The notes: a model not told the origin generated them from the sequence alone. A stretch of 64,000 nucleotides of DNA from Lachnospiraceae bacterium C1.1 (GCA_030434875.1 JAUISW010000001.1:441001-505000), one strand, 5' to 3'. Shown: positions 51,357-60,542, numbered from the stretch's first letter. Numbers and translations are program-made.

Positions 51357-52166
51357 ATGAAAATTAAAAATTCCGTAAGTAAAGCTAAGAGTTCAAAAGA
51401 ACTAAAAAAGGAAGCAAAGATCGCATTAACCGGAAACTATACGATCATGATAGTTTCAATATTAATTATAGGTGTGCTAAGTGCAGCAGCTAATGGACAG
51501 ATAAGATTGTCATCATCATTACGTTCGACTGAAAATCTGTTGCTGTTGTTTTTTATAGCCGGACTTTCAATTATCTTTAGTATTATTATTTATATAGCAT
51601 CATATTTTTTACAGTTCGGAATGATATATATGGCATTGAAGATATCAAGACATGAAAAGGCAAGGATCGAGGATTTGTTTTATGCTTTTACACATAGGCC
51701 TAAAAAGGTTTTGGCGATGTGCCTTCTTAAACTTCTGATATTTGCAGCAGGTTTTATCCCATATTTTATTTTTGCTGCGGTAGGAATGTTTTTGGCGCTT
51801 TTTCACAATGCTATGATCGCATTCTATGTTTTGTTGGGAATTGGAGCAACGATCACACTTGTTGTAGATTATTATTTTCTTTTAAGACTTATGCTATCCG
51901 TCTATATATTTATTGATAATACCGAACTTGGAGTTGTGGAGATATTGAAGAAGTCCGCATATTACATGAAAGGTAACGTAAGACGGGCTCTTTATCTGGG
52001 GGTAAGTTTTATAGGTCTCTATGTTTTGGGAATATTTACATGTTTCATAGGATTTTACTGGATAAGACCATATATGCATGTAACCTTCGCAGGATTTTAT
52101 AATGATATAGTTCGTCCTGCAAAGCAAAAACCTGACTGGAGACCTTTTATCAGTTATGCCGGATAA
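51357..52166 (+). CDS. DUF975-family membrane protein
   Basis: A 269-residue protein with about five transmembrane segments, starting with the family's basic helix (SKELKKEAKIALTGNYTIMIV). The segment GMIYMALKISRHEKARIEDLFYAF and the late VVEILKKSAYYMKGNVRRALYLGVSF are typical of DUF975. Proteins of this family are common in Firmicutes; their role is unknown, perhaps membrane organisation. It is 21 bp after the SprA-like gene and precedes the FMN riboswitch unit. Confidence 0.88.
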   Translation: MKIKNSVSKAKSSKELKKEAKIALTGNYTIMIVSILIIGVLSAAANGQIRLSSSLRSTENLLLLFFIAGLSIIFSIIIYIASYFLQFGMIYMALKISRHEKARIEDLFYAFTHRPKKVLAMCLLKLLIFAAGFIPYFIFAAVGMFLALFHNAMIAFYVLLGIGATITLVVDYYFLLRLMLSVYIFIDNTELGVVEILKKSAYYMKGNVRRALYLGVSFIGLYVLGIFTCFIGFYWIRPYMHVTFAGFYNDIVRPAKQKPDWRPFISYAG

Positions 52167-52181
52167 AAATAAAATTTACAG

Positions 52182-52210
52182 TTGATTTTTTTTATTTAAT
52201 GGATTATAGT
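52182..52210 (+). promoter_or_regulatory. Promoter of the FMN riboswitch-ribU unit
   Basis: TTGATT (52182-52187) and TATAGT (52205-52210) are 17 bp apart; the start near 52217 would be just upstream of the riboswitch aptamer. Confidence 0.5.
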
Positions 52211-52231
52211 TGTTTTAAGAAAACTAAAGAA

Positions 52232-52356
52232 AGTTCTTCAGGGCAGGGTGTAAATCCCTACCGGCGGTAAAGCCCGCGAGCATTAGCATGAACCGGTGAA
52301 ATTCCGGTGCCGACAGTGAGCAGTTTTAACTGCGCAGTCTGGATGAGAGAAGAAAT
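52232..52356 (+). promoter_or_regulatory. FMN riboswitch (RFN element)
   Basis: The conserved segments are in order: TTCAGGGCAGGGTG, AATCCCTACCGGCGGT, AAAGCCCGCGAGC, GAACCGGTGAAATTCCGG, GCCGACAGTG and the closing GTCTGGATGAGAGAA. FMN binding is expected to favour the terminator at 52385-52414 and switch off ribU. The riboflavin transporter 120 bp downstream confirms the assignment. Confidence 0.97.
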
Positions 52357-52384
52357 ATCTGTTTATAATATTAAATGGATTTAA

Positions 52385-52414
52385 AGCCCTGTGTGTGATC
52401 ACAGGGCTTTTCTT
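52385..52414 (+). terminator. Riboswitch-controlled terminator
   Basis: The perfect 10-bp stem AAGCCCTGTG/CACAGGGCTT with a 6-nt loop is followed by TTC and a T-rich tract, between the FMN aptamer and ribU. Confidence 0.88.
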
Positions 52415-52478
52415 TGTTTAACAGAGATTATGTATAAGAAGAACTTTCCGAAATAAAGAATAATTCGGAGGATAAAAA

Positions 52479-53102
52479 ATGTCATCTAATGAAACAAGAG
52501 CAGCAGCTGCTGCCGTAAGAAGAACAGATTCAAGAATTCGTAAAATGTGCGGAATAGCCATGCTTTCCGCGGTTGCCTATGTACTTATGTTTTTGGAATT
52601 TCCACTGCCGATGATCATTCCCTCATTTATAAAGATGGATTTCTCGGATTTACCGGCATTGATAGCATCTTTTGCATATGGACCACTGGCAGGTGTTGCA
52701 GTATGTCTTATTAAAAACATCATACACCTTCTTAATACACAGACAGGTGGTGTAGGAGAATTATCAAATTTCATACTTGGAGCAGCGTTTGTAGCTTCGG
52801 CCGGTCTTATTTATGGAAAAATGCATTCTAAAAAGGGAGCAGTTGCAGGCGCATTTATCGGATCACTTGCAATGGCTGTTATAAGTCTTTTTACAAATTA
52901 CTATGTAGTTTATCCTATTTATACAGCGTTTATGCCTATGGAGGCGATTATAGGAGCTTACAAGGCTATCGTTCCCGCAGTGGATAATCTCTGGCAGTGC
53001 CTTTTGATATTTAACCTGCCGTTTACATTCTTTAAGGGAATGTGTTCAGTGTTGATCACTCTTTTAATATATAAACCGATTTCCAGAGTTTTGAAGGGAT
53101 GA
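52479..53102 (+). CDS. ribU: Riboflavin ECF transporter S component RibU
   Basis: A 207-residue membrane protein with six helices, the substrate-binding subunit that works with a shared EcfA/EcfA'/EcfT energising module to import riboflavin. The start has a basic N-terminal helix (RRTDSRIRKMCGIAMLSAVAYVLMF), and KMDFSDLPALIASFAYGPLAGV, LIKNIIHLL and YYVVYPIYTAFMPM are RibU signatures. It is directly under an FMN riboswitch. RBS CGGAGGAT. No Ecf ATPases are in the window, as usual for group II ECF systems. Confidence 0.95.
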   Translation: MSSNETRAAAAAVRRTDSRIRKMCGIAMLSAVAYVLMFLEFPLPMIIPSFIKMDFSDLPALIASFAYGPLAGVAVCLIKNIIHLLNTQTGGVGELSNFILGAAFVASAGLIYGKMHSKKGAVAGAFIGSLAMAVISLFTNYYVVYPIYTAFMPMEAIIGAYKAIVPAVDNLWQCLLIFNLPFTFFKGMCSVLITLLIYKPISRVLKG

Positions 53103-53117
53103 TCAAATTGGGCTAAC

Positions 53118-53146
53118 TTGCACAATTAAATACTAGAGCATATAAT
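53118..53146 (+). promoter_or_regulatory. Promoter of the tsaE-tsaD operon
   Basis: TTGCAC (53118-53123), 17-bp spacer, TATAAT (53141-53146). Confidence 0.6.
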
Positions 53147-53150
53147 ATAG

Positions 53151-53190
53151 ACGCATACTGCACGTTTTTTACGTAGGTATGCGTTTTATT
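53151..53190 (+). terminator. Terminator-like leader hairpin between promoter and tsaE
   Basis: ACGCATAC pairs with GTATGCGT over 8 bp, with an inner ACGT/ACGT pairing, and is followed by TTTTATT. Because it lies after the promoter and before the gene it can only attenuate the operon, or serve as the terminator of ribU transcription. Confidence 0.6.
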
Positions 53191-53212
53191 AATTAACATG
53201 TGAAAGGAAAAC

Positions 53213-53656
53213 ATGGATAAAATTTACGAATCATTTAAAGCGGAAGACACATTTGATATAGGGAAAAAAATGGGCGAGGCAGCGCAAAAGGGCGATGTTT
53301 ATGCTCTGAAGGGTGATCTTGGAGTCGGAAAGACGGTTTTTACAAAGGGATTTGCTAAAGGCCTTGGGATAGAAGAGCATATAAGCTCTCCGACATTTAC
53401 TATTTTGAATTCCTATGAGGACGGACGCATGCCATTTCATCACTTTGATGTCTATAGGATAGGTGATATAGAAGAAATGGATGAGATAGGTTATGAAGAC
53501 TGTTTTTATGGGGATGGGGTAAGTCTGGTTGAATGGGCCGGAATAATAAAAGAGCTCATGCCGGAAAATACAGTTATTATTACAATAGAAAAGGATTTAG
53601 AGAAAGGTTTCGACTACAGAAAGATCTCAGTCGGAAGGAATTTGGAAGAATTATGA
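53213..53656 (+). CDS. tsaE: tRNA t6A synthesis ATPase TsaE
   Basis: A 147-residue P-loop protein needed with TsaB, TsaC and TsaD for threonylcarbamoyladenosine-37 of ANN-decoding tRNAs. The Walker A GDLGVGKTVFTKGF, ISSPTFTILNSY (switch-like), HFDVYRI and VEWAG motif are the complete family set. RBS AAAGGA. Its stop overlaps the tsaB start (ATGA). Confidence 0.96.
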   Translation: MDKIYESFKAEDTFDIGKKMGEAAQKGDVYALKGDLGVGKTVFTKGFAKGLGIEEHISSPTFTILNSYEDGRMPFHHFDVYRIGDIEEMDEIGYEDCFYGDGVSLVEWAGIIKELMPENTVIITIEKDLEKGFDYRKISVGRNLEEL

Positions 53657-54372
53657 AATTACTTGCAATAGATACATCGGGGCTTGTAGCAACCGTTGCG
53701 ATACTTGTGGATGACAGTATACTTGCGGAGTATTCTGTAAACTATAAAAAAACACATTCAGAAACACTTATGCCTATGATAAATGAAATTGTAAGCATAA
53801 CGGAAACAGATATAAAGGAATTTGATGCAATAGCGATCGCGGGAGGCCCCGGTTCATTTACTGGCCTAAGGATTGGTTCTGCAACGGCAAAGGGTATTGC
53901 AGAGGTGTTGGATATTCCTATAGTAAGTGTTCCGACCGTAGATGCACTTGCATATAATCTTTGGGGAACATCAGATTATATAGTTCCAATGATGGATGCC
54001 AGAAGAAATCAGACTTATACAGGTATTTATGAAATAGATAAAGAAGGAAATCTTATAGCTGAATTGGAACAGTCAGCTATAAGTGTAGAAGAGCTTGCAA
54101 ATAAGATAAATGAGCTTGGAAGACCTGTAGTTATGCTTGGAGATGGAGTTGATCGTTTTAAACCTGATATGGACGAACTTTTAACTGTGGAGCATCGTTA
54201 CGCACCGGCCAGTATGAATCGCCAGAGGGCAGCGTCTGTTGCTATGCTTGGAGCTGCTTATTATAAAGAGGGAAAATATACCAGCGCTGCTGAACATGCA
54301 CCGGAATATTTAAGAAAGTCCCAGGCTGAAAGAGAAAGGGAAAATAAGGAATGCTCGAAATCCGCACAATGA
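53653..54372 (+). CDS. tsaB: tRNA t6A synthesis protein TsaB
   Basis: A 239-residue ASKHA-fold scaffold, the non-catalytic partner of TsaD. The N-terminal LLAIDTSGLVATVAI, KTHSETLMPMI and the IAGGPGSFTGLRIGSATAKG loop are typical. The start ATG overlaps the tsaE stop by 4 bp; a longer open frame upstream lies inside tsaE. It overlaps rimI by 22 bp. Confidence 0.96.
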   Translation: MKLLAIDTSGLVATVAILVDDSILAEYSVNYKKTHSETLMPMINEIVSITETDIKEFDAIAIAGGPGSFTGLRIGSATAKGIAEVLDIPIVSVPTVDALAYNLWGTSDYIVPMMDARRNQTYTGIYEIDKEGNLIAELEQSAISVEELANKINELGRPVVMLGDGVDRFKPDMDELLTVEHRYAPASMNRQRAASVAMLGAAYYKEGKYTSAAEHAPEYLRKSQAERERENKECSKSAQ

Positions 54373-54797
54373 GAGAAGAGGATCTCCAAAAGGCTGCCGA
54401 GCTGGAAAAAGAATGCTTTGGGAGCGAAGCGTGGAAGGAGAAGGATTTAAGAGATTCACTTTCACTTGACTATGCCTTATATCTTGTTGCATCTGAAAAA
54501 GACCAGATTATAGCTATGGCAGGACTAAGAAATATGTGTGGGGATGCCGATATAACTAACGTAGCGGTATCATCTGAATTTAGAAGAAAAGGAATTGCCG
54601 TTGAGATTCTTAAGGAATTGATGAAGGGCGGAGAAAAAATGGGAGTTGAAAATTACACGCTTGAAGTAAGAACCCAAAATACGGCAGCAATAAGCCTTTA
54701 CGAAAAACTTGGATTTGTGAGAGAAGGCTTAAGGAAAAATTTTTATGAGAATCCGCGGGATGATGCGCTCATCATGTGGAAACGGAAAGAGGTTTAA
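54351..54797 (+). CDS. rimI: Ribosomal-protein-S18-type alanine N-acetyltransferase
   Basis: A 148-residue GNAT enzyme. It has IRTMREEDLQKAAELEKECF at the N-terminus, motif A VSSEFRRKGIAVEILKELM and the AAISLYEKLGFVREGLRKNFYENP ending that defines RimI. The gene overlaps tsaB and touches rnz (TAATG), the standard tsaB-rimI arrangement. Confidence 0.94.
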   Translation: MLEIRTMREEDLQKAAELEKECFGSEAWKEKDLRDSLSLDYALYLVASEKDQIIAMAGLRNMCGDADITNVAVSSEFRRKGIAVEILKELMKGGEKMGVENYTLEVRTQNTAAISLYEKLGFVREGLRKNFYENPRDDALIMWKRKEV

Positions 54798-55708
54798 TGT
54801 TAGATGTTTGTCTTTTAGGCTCGGGTGGAATGATGCCATTGCCATACAGATGGCTTACATCACTTCTGCTCAGGTTTAATGGAAATAATATATTGATAGA
54901 CTGTGGAGAGGGCACGCAGGTCGCTCTTAAAAAGAAAGGCTGGAGTCCTAAGCCAGTCGGGATGATCCTGTTCACACATTTTCATGCTGATCACATAAGC
55001 GGACTTCCGGGATTTCTTTTAACACTTGGTAATGCTGAAAGAACAGAACCACTGCTTTTGGTTGGACCCAAGGGACTTGAAAGAGTTGTGAAATCGCTAT
55101 TGGTGATCGCACCGGAACTTCCATTTGAAATTAAATATATGGAACTTGAAGGCGACTGTGAATTTAAATGGGAAGGCTACAGGGTCAAGGCTTTTAAGGT
55201 TAATCATAATATAACCTGCTATGGATATTCGGTAAATATAGACAGGGCAGGAAAGTTTAATGCAGAAAAAGCCAGGGCAGAAAATATCCCGTTAAAGTTT
55301 TGGAACCGTCTTCAGAAGGGTGAAAAAATCACCGATGATGATGGGAAAATCTATACTCCCGATATGGTTATGGGAGAAGTCAGAAAAGGTATAAAGGTCA
55401 CATATACGACAGATACGCGGCCGACAGAATCAATAGTAGAAAATGCCTGTGATTCCGCTCTCTTTATTTGTGAAGGAATGTATGGCGAGAAAGAAAAGAT
55501 AGGCAAGGCAAAAGAGCATAAGCACATGATGTTTACCGAGGCGGCTGATATGGCCAGAAGAGCTAAGGTTAAGGAACTCTGGCTTACACATTATAGCCCG
55601 TCGCTGGTAAATCCGAAAGAGTTTATAGGAGAGGCGCAAAAAATATTTGCACGTACCAAACCCGGTAAGGATGGAAAGACGGTGGAGCTTAAATATGAAG
55701 ACGAATAA
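54797..55708 (+). CDS. rnz: Ribonuclease Z (tRNA 3' processing)
   Basis: A 303-residue metallo-beta-lactamase nuclease that cuts 3' trailers of tRNAs lacking encoded CCA, in line with the two tRNA genes of this window. The zinc motif FTHFHADHISGLPG (H-x-H-x-D-H), the KVNHNITCYGYSV His, the TTDTRP Asp and the HMMFTEAADMARRA / LWLTHYSP segments are present. ATG at 54797 overlaps the rimI stop. Placement inside the t6A operon links two tRNA-maturation steps. Confidence 0.95.
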   Translation: MLDVCLLGSGGMMPLPYRWLTSLLLRFNGNNILIDCGEGTQVALKKKGWSPKPVGMILFTHFHADHISGLPGFLLTLGNAERTEPLLLVGPKGLERVVKSLLVIAPELPFEIKYMELEGDCEFKWEGYRVKAFKVNHNITCYGYSVNIDRAGKFNAEKARAENIPLKFWNRLQKGEKITDDDGKIYTPDMVMGEVRKGIKVTYTTDTRPTESIVENACDSALFICEGMYGEKEKIGKAKEHKHMMFTEAADMARRAKVKELWLTHYSPSLVNPKEFIGEAQKIFARTKPGKDGKTVELKYEDE

Positions 55709-56294
55709 AAAAATGGTTACCTTGTTACTTGCAATGGCTATCGTGGTTGTAATTATTGTTATAGTCTTTTTCAAAACGGCTAATTCAAAGAATTATAATG
55801 AAGGAGATGTTGCTCTTTCAAAGACTCAGTCTGTAATACTGGAGCACAATCTTGATATTGACTATCCGCAAAGTCCAAGAGCAGTGGTGAAGTATTATGC
55901 GGAATTGAGCCAGTGTATGTATGATACTCAAAATACTGAAAAGGATGTTGCAGATCTGGCTGTTCAGTCAAGAAAGCTTTTTGACAATGAGCTTTATATG
56001 CAGCAGACAGACGAACAGTATCTTACTGACCTTAAATCAACCATAAAAAAATTTACCGGAGAGAAAAGACGTATTGTAAGCTTTACAGTTTCATCTTCAA
56101 CAGATGTAGAATATTATACTCTGGACAGTGGGGATGATATGGCATCACTTTATTGTATTTATACCCTTCAAAAGGGTTCACTTAATTATAGTGATAACGA
56201 AGAATATATTTTAAGAAAGGACAGCAGCGGCCATTGGAGAATTTTAGGATGGCAGGCTGCAATTGATAACAGCAATTCAGATGGAAGTAAATAA
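55695..56294 (+). CDS. DUF6715-like membrane-anchored protein
   Basis: A 199-residue protein with one N-terminal membrane helix ([20 protein letters not shown], about 6-25) and an extracellular domain (about 30-199) with [19 protein letters not shown] and the beta-rich [18 protein letters not shown] and LGWQAA end. It resembles the Lachnospiraceae family annotated DUF6715, recalled by eye. It overlaps rnz by 14 bp and tsaD by 14 bp; its role in the tRNA operon is unknown and may be only co-transcription. It could sense or carry a small ligand. Confidence 0.72.
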   Translation: MKTNKKMVTLLLAMAIVVVIIVIVFFKTANSKNYNEGDVALSKTQSVILEHNLDIDYPQSPRAVVKYYAELSQCMYDTQNTEKDVADLAVQSRKLFDNELYMQQTDEQYLTDLKSTIKKFTGEKRRIVSFTVSSSTDVEYYTLDSGDDMASLYCIYTLQKGSLNYSDNEEYILRKDSSGHWRILGWQAAIDNSNSDGSK

Positions 56295-57306
56295 AAAAGA
56301 TATATATATACTCGGTATTGAAAGTTCCTGTGATGAAACAGCAGCCAGTGTTGTTAAAAATGGAAGAGAAGTTCTTTCAAATATAATTTCATCACAGATA
56401 GCAATTCATACGCTATATGGAGGTGTAGTTCCGGAAATAGCATCAAGAAAACATATAGAAAAAATAAACCAGGTTGTTCATGCGGCGCTTGAAGAAGCAT
56501 CAATGAAAATAGAAGATATGGATGCGATAGCAGTTACTGCAGGACCGGGTCTTATAGGACCTTTACTTACAGGCGTTTCTTTTGCAAAGGGTTTATCATT
56601 TGCATCAGGAGTTCCGTTAGTAGGGGTACATCATATAGAAGGACATATTTCAGCAAATTATATAGAGAATAAAGAACTTGAACCGGAATTTATATGCCTT
56701 GTGGTTTCAGGAGGACATACTCATCTTGTACGTGTCGTTGATTACGGTAAATACGAAATTCTCGGTGCTACTCAGGACGATGCGGCGGGCGAAGCTTTTG
56801 ATAAAGTAGCGCGATCGATAGGGCTTGGATATCCGGGTGGTCCTAAAATTGATAAGGTTGCAAAAGAGGGTAATCCTGATGCAATAAAATTTCCCAGAGC
56901 GCATGTAGCAGCCGGAGAATATGATTTTTCATTCAGTGGTCTGAAAAGTGCGGTACTCAATTATCTTAATTCAATGGAAATGAAGAAAGAAAAGATAGTT
57001 ACAGAAGATGTTGCAGCTTCGTTCCAAAAGGCAGTTGTAGATGTTCTGGTTGCAAATGCCATGGCTGCTGTTGATAAATATGGAGAAAAGAAATTTGCAC
57101 TCGCGGGTGGAGTTGCTTCAAATTCAGCACTTAGAGCAGCAATGGAGAAAGCATGTGCTGAAAGAGGAATTGAGTTTTACAGACCATCACCGATTCTTTG
57201 CACTGATAATGCTGCAATGATAGGAGCTGCTGGTTACTATGATTTCATTAAGGGGAAAAGAGCCGGATTGGATTTGAATGCAAAGGCAAATCTGAAGATC
57301 TGTTAA
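56281..57306 (+). CDS. tsaD: tRNA N6-adenosine threonylcarbamoyltransferase TsaD
   Basis: A 341-residue catalytic subunit of t6A formation. The N-terminus has [29 protein letters not shown] holds the metal-binding histidines; [18 protein letters not shown], and [14 protein letters not shown] with CTDNAAMIG complete the ASKHA site. The start is ATG at 56281, overlapping the upstream gene; RBS weak, so coupled translation is likely. It ends the operon, 18 bp before ispD. Confidence 0.97.
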   Translation: MEVNKKDIYILGIESSCDETAASVVKNGREVLSNIISSQIAIHTLYGGVVPEIASRKHIEKINQVVHAALEEASMKIEDMDAIAVTAGPGLIGPLLTGVSFAKGLSFASGVPLVGVHHIEGHISANYIENKELEPEFICLVVSGGHTHLVRVVDYGKYEILGATQDDAAGEAFDKVARSIGLGYPGGPKIDKVAKEGNPDAIKFPRAHVAAGEYDFSFSGLKSAVLNYLNSMEMKKEKIVTEDVAASFQKAVVDVLVANAMAAVDKYGEKKFALAGGVASNSALRAAMEKACAERGIEFYRPSPILCTDNAAMIGAAGYYDFIKGKRAGLDLNAKANLKIC

Positions 57307-57324
57307 AGAAGGGAGCAGTCATCA

Positions 57325-58038
57325 ATGAAGACAAATGCTATAGTACTTGCTGGAGGCAGAGGCCGACGAATGGGAAGCAGCATGCCAAAGCAGTATATGG
57401 ATCTTGCTGGAAGACCGGTTATATATTATTCACTAAAGGCATTTGAAGAATCTTTTATTGATAATGTTATACTGGTTTGTACAGAGGGGGATGAAGATTA
57501 TTGCCGCAAAGAGATTGTAATAAAATACGGTCTCAGTAAGGTAAATAAAATAATAGCCGGAGGAAAAGAGCGTTACGATTCTGTAATGAAGGGCTTAAGT
57601 GTATCAGGCGGCTGCGATTATGTTTATATTCATGATGGTGCAAGGCCTTTAGTCAGCCAGTATATTCTTGAGCGCTGTCAGCACTATGTAGAAAAATATG
57701 ATGCTGCTGTGGCAGCGGCACCGGCGAGCGATACGATCAAAATAGAAGACGGAAACGGCTTTATAAAATCAACACCGGACAGGTCTCTTGTATGGCTTAT
57801 GCAGACACCACAGGTTTTTTCGTATAGCCTGGTTAAGAATGCATATGAAAAACTTGCAGAATCTGAAGAACGACTTAAAAATGCAGGAGTATCTGTAACA
57901 GATGATACAATGGTCGTAAAAATGTTTGGAGGAGTGGATGCAAAACTTGTAGAAAACAAGGATTGCAATATAAAAATAACAACTCCGCAGGATATGATCA
58001 TAGCGGAAGCAATTATGAAAACAAGAGAGATGGTCTGA
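57325..58038 (+). CDS. ispD: 2-C-methyl-D-erythritol 4-phosphate cytidylyltransferase (IspD)
   Basis: A 237-residue enzyme of the MEP isoprenoid route, making CDP-methylerythritol. AGGRGRRMGSSMPKQYM is the CTP-binding loop, HDGARPLVSQY and the late VTDDTMVVKMFGG complete the site. Firmicute IspD and the teichoic-acid enzyme TarI are close relatives; the absence of a TarJ partner and the HDGARP form favour IspD, though polymer precursors made by neighbouring genes leave some doubt. It is probably co-transcribed with tsaD and ends in a stop-overlapping terminator. Confidence 0.87.
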   Translation: MKTNAIVLAGGRGRRMGSSMPKQYMDLAGRPVIYYSLKAFEESFIDNVILVCTEGDEDYCRKEIVIKYGLSKVNKIIAGGKERYDSVMKGLSVSGGCDYVYIHDGARPLVSQYILERCQHYVEKYDAAVAAAPASDTIKIEDGNGFIKSTPDRSLVWLMQTPQVFSYSLVKNAYEKLAESEERLKNAGVSVTDDTMVVKMFGGVDAKLVENKDCNIKITTPQDMIIAEAIMKTREMV

Positions 58039-58062
58039 TCATTCAGACCATCTCTTTATTTA
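58024..58062 (+). terminator. Intrinsic terminator after ispD
   Basis: The perfect 13-bp stem AGAGATGGTCTGA/TCAGACCATCTCT with a 4-nt loop includes the ispD stop codon and is followed by TTATTT. Confidence 0.88.
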
Positions 58063-58145
58063 TAGTTTTTTAACAAATTTGAAAACTGCCGGGACATATA
58101 TTATAATAGCAAATTGTGACGCATTATATTACGGTGGATAAAGAT

Positions 58146-59546
58146 ATGAGAAAAATAAAAGATGAGTCATCGGTTAAGGCATTAAAGGCCGGAGCATGGT
58201 ACACGGTGGCTTCTTTCTTAAAAAAAGGAATAAGTTTTGCAACAACGCCTATATTTGCCAGACTTCTTACAAAAGGAGAATTTGGCTCATACAGTAACTT
58301 TACTGTCTGGCTCTCGATATGTGCGGTGGTATGCACATTAAATTTGAAGAGCTCAGTATTTAAGGCGAGATATGACTATGAAGATGATTTTGATGGATAT
58401 TTATCATCTATAGCATTCCTGGGAACTGTAACAACAGCAATATTCTATGCTATTGTAATCTGCTTTCAGGATTTTTTCGTTAATCTATTAAAAATAGATA
58501 TGATATACCTGCACGTTATGTTCATAGAGCTGATGTTTGCACCATCATTGGATATATTGCAGGCAAAACACAGAATAATGCAGGAATATAAAGTGCAGGT
58601 TGCGATATCTATATTTGAATCGCTTTCATGTACATTTGGTTCAGTAGCAATGGTATATTTATGCAAGGATAAGCTTTTCGGCAGGATAGTCGGTGGGGAA
58701 GTTCCGGATATACTTATTTATATCGTTGTATTTGTATTTCTTCTTATAAGAGGCAGGAAAGTGATTGCTCCGGAGTATTGGAAATATGCAGCAGCATACT
58801 CTGTTCCTGTCATACCACACTTATTGTCAAATATCATACTTGGATCTTCTGATAAGGTAATGATAAGGAATATGATTGGAACAGAGGCTAACGGATGTTA
58901 TTCTTTGGCATATTCGTGCGGACTGATCGTTTCAACGCTTATGTCGACATTCAATCAGGCTATGACACCATGGCTATATCAGAAACTTCACGGTGAGCAG
59001 GAGGATTCGATAAAAAAAGTCAACAGGCTATATATCGTTTCATTTGTGATAATTGTTATCGCTTCAATACTGCTTGCGCCTGAATTGATGTGGATCCTTG
59101 GAGGAGAGAAGTATGCCGGTGTAGAATATATAATTCCTCCTATAATGCTGGGGTATGGATTTAAATTTGCATATACCGGATATGTCAATCTTGAGCAATA
59201 TCATAAAAAAACCGGAATAGTTTCAGTAGGTACACTTATAGCGGCAGCATTTAATATTGTCACAAATTTCATTTTCCTCCCGATATTTGGCTATGCAGCA
59301 GCAGCCTACACTACAATGACAGGATTTATGATGCTTTTGTTATTACATTATGTTATTAGTAAAAAATATGGTTTTACGAGAATCTATGATAACAGATTTA
59401 CTTTTATAGTTATGCTGGCTATGATGGTAATTGGTCTGATGCTGCAGGCTATATATCCTTTTATGGTATTAAGGTGGGTGTTGGCAGCTGCACTAGGTGT
59501 TACGGCATTGTATGAAATTTACAAATTAAAGAAAAAGTATTTATAA
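58146..59546 (+). CDS. Wzx-like polysaccharide/lipid-linked oligosaccharide flippase
   Basis: A 466-residue membrane protein with about 12 helices of the MOP/Wzx superfamily; it would turn undecaprenyl-linked repeat units to the outside. It starts with the family's ALKAGAWYTVASFLKKGISF and FARLLTKGEFGSYSNFT, and contains the mid-region YSVPVIPHLLSNIILGSSDKVMI. Start ATG at 58146 after GGTGG; an in-frame GTG 30 bp upstream is weaker. Together with the deacetylase and ligase operon it marks the second glycan block. Confidence 0.9.
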   Translation: MRKIKDESSVKALKAGAWYTVASFLKKGISFATTPIFARLLTKGEFGSYSNFTVWLSICAVVCTLNLKSSVFKARYDYEDDFDGYLSSIAFLGTVTTAIFYAIVICFQDFFVNLLKIDMIYLHVMFIELMFAPSLDILQAKHRIMQEYKVQVAISIFESLSCTFGSVAMVYLCKDKLFGRIVGGEVPDILIYIVVFVFLLIRGRKVIAPEYWKYAAAYSVPVIPHLLSNIILGSSDKVMIRNMIGTEANGCYSLAYSCGLIVSTLMSTFNQAMTPWLYQKLHGEQEDSIKKVNRLYIVSFVIIVIASILLAPELMWILGGEKYAGVEYIIPPIMLGYGFKFAYTGYVNLEQYHKKTGIVSVGTLIAAAFNIVTNFIFLPIFGYAAAAYTTMTGFMMLLLLHYVISKKYGFTRIYDNRFTFIVMLAMMVIGLMLQAIYPFMVLRWVLAAALGVTALYEIYKLKKKYL

Positions 59547-59563
59547 GAGAAGGGAAAGTTAAA

Positions 59564-60523
59564 ATGCGTTCCGTAAATATAATAATGTATCATTATGTAA
59601 GAGATCTGGTTCATTCAAGATATCCTGAAATTAAGGGACTTGGTTTGGATGAATTCGTAAAGCAGGTAGCATTCTTAAAGGAAAACTTTAATATTATAAG
59701 TATGGAAGAACTTACAGAGGCATCAGCAGCGGGAACATCACTTCCGGAACGTTCAGCTGTACTTACTTTTGATGATGGCTATTCGGATCATTTTATGAAT
59801 GTTTTTCCAGTGCTCAAGAACTTTGGAGTGACAGGTTCATTTTATATACCGGGGGAAGCAGTTAGAGAACACAAACTTCTTGCGGTGAATAAAATTCATT
59901 TTATACTTGCCTCAACAAATATTAAAGAACTTAAGGCAGAAATTATATCTCTTATGGATGAATACAGAGGAAGAGAATTTGATTTTCCGGATACGGAAAG
60001 CCTTATAAATGAATATCAGAAAGCCGGACGTTATGACAATGAAGAGACAGTATTTGTAAAGAAAATGCTTCAGACAGTTTTGCCTGAAAGACTTAGAAAT
60101 ATTATTTGTGACAGACTTTTTGAAAAATATGTTGGAGTAAAAGAAGACGCATTCAGCCGCGAGCTTTATCTGAATGAATATCAGATAAAGTGTATGAGAG
60201 AAGCTGGAATGCACATCGGAGCACATGGATATGCCCATTATTGGCTTGGAAATCTTGATAAAGAAAAGATGATAGAAGATGTGAATAAAGGACTGGAAGT
60301 GATAGAGCCCTATATAGATCGTAATAACTGGGTTATGAATTATCCGTATGGCTCCTACAATCAGGAGACAGTTGATTATATAAAATCTATCGGATGCAGT
60401 ATGGCAATTGCAACAAAGGTTGGAGTATGTGATCTGGATTCAGATGATCTTTATGCGCTGCCAAGACTTAATACAAATGATTTTCCACCAAAGAGTGAAA
60501 CTTATAAGACCTTCGCTGATTAA
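59564..60523 (+). CDS. Polysaccharide deacetylase (NodB-like, CE4)
   Basis: A 319-residue protein; no signal peptide is seen. NodB motifs: MYHYV near the start, the catalytic base/metal motif LTFDDGYSDHF, the metal histidine pair HIGAHGYAHYWL and the late NYPYGSY. An insertion of about 100 residues (about 120-220, highly charged and helical) separates the first two and third motifs and is unusual. It may act inside on lipid-linked intermediates rather than outside, freeing amino groups that the GNAT/ligase system could acylate. RBS AGAAGGGA. Confidence 0.85.
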   Translation: MRSVNIIMYHYVRDLVHSRYPEIKGLGLDEFVKQVAFLKENFNIISMEELTEASAAGTSLPERSAVLTFDDGYSDHFMNVFPVLKNFGVTGSFYIPGEAVREHKLLAVNKIHFILASTNIKELKAEIISLMDEYRGREFDFPDTESLINEYQKAGRYDNEETVFVKKMLQTVLPERLRNIICDRLFEKYVGVKEDAFSRELYLNEYQIKCMREAGMHIGAHGYAHYWLGNLDKEKMIEDVNKGLEVIEPYIDRNNWVMNYPYGSYNQETVDYIKSIGCSMAIATKVGVCDLDSDDLYALPRLNTNDFPPKSETYKTFAD

Positions 60524-60542
60524 AGCGAAGGTCTTTTATAAT
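60508..60542. terminator. Bidirectional terminator between deacetylase and GNAT-like genes
   Basis: The perfect 12-bp stem AAGACCTTCGCT/AGCGAAGGTCTT with a 5-nt loop spans the deacetylase stop and is followed by TTATA; As on the other side serve the convergent gene, whose stop at 60520 also lies within it. Confidence 0.85.
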
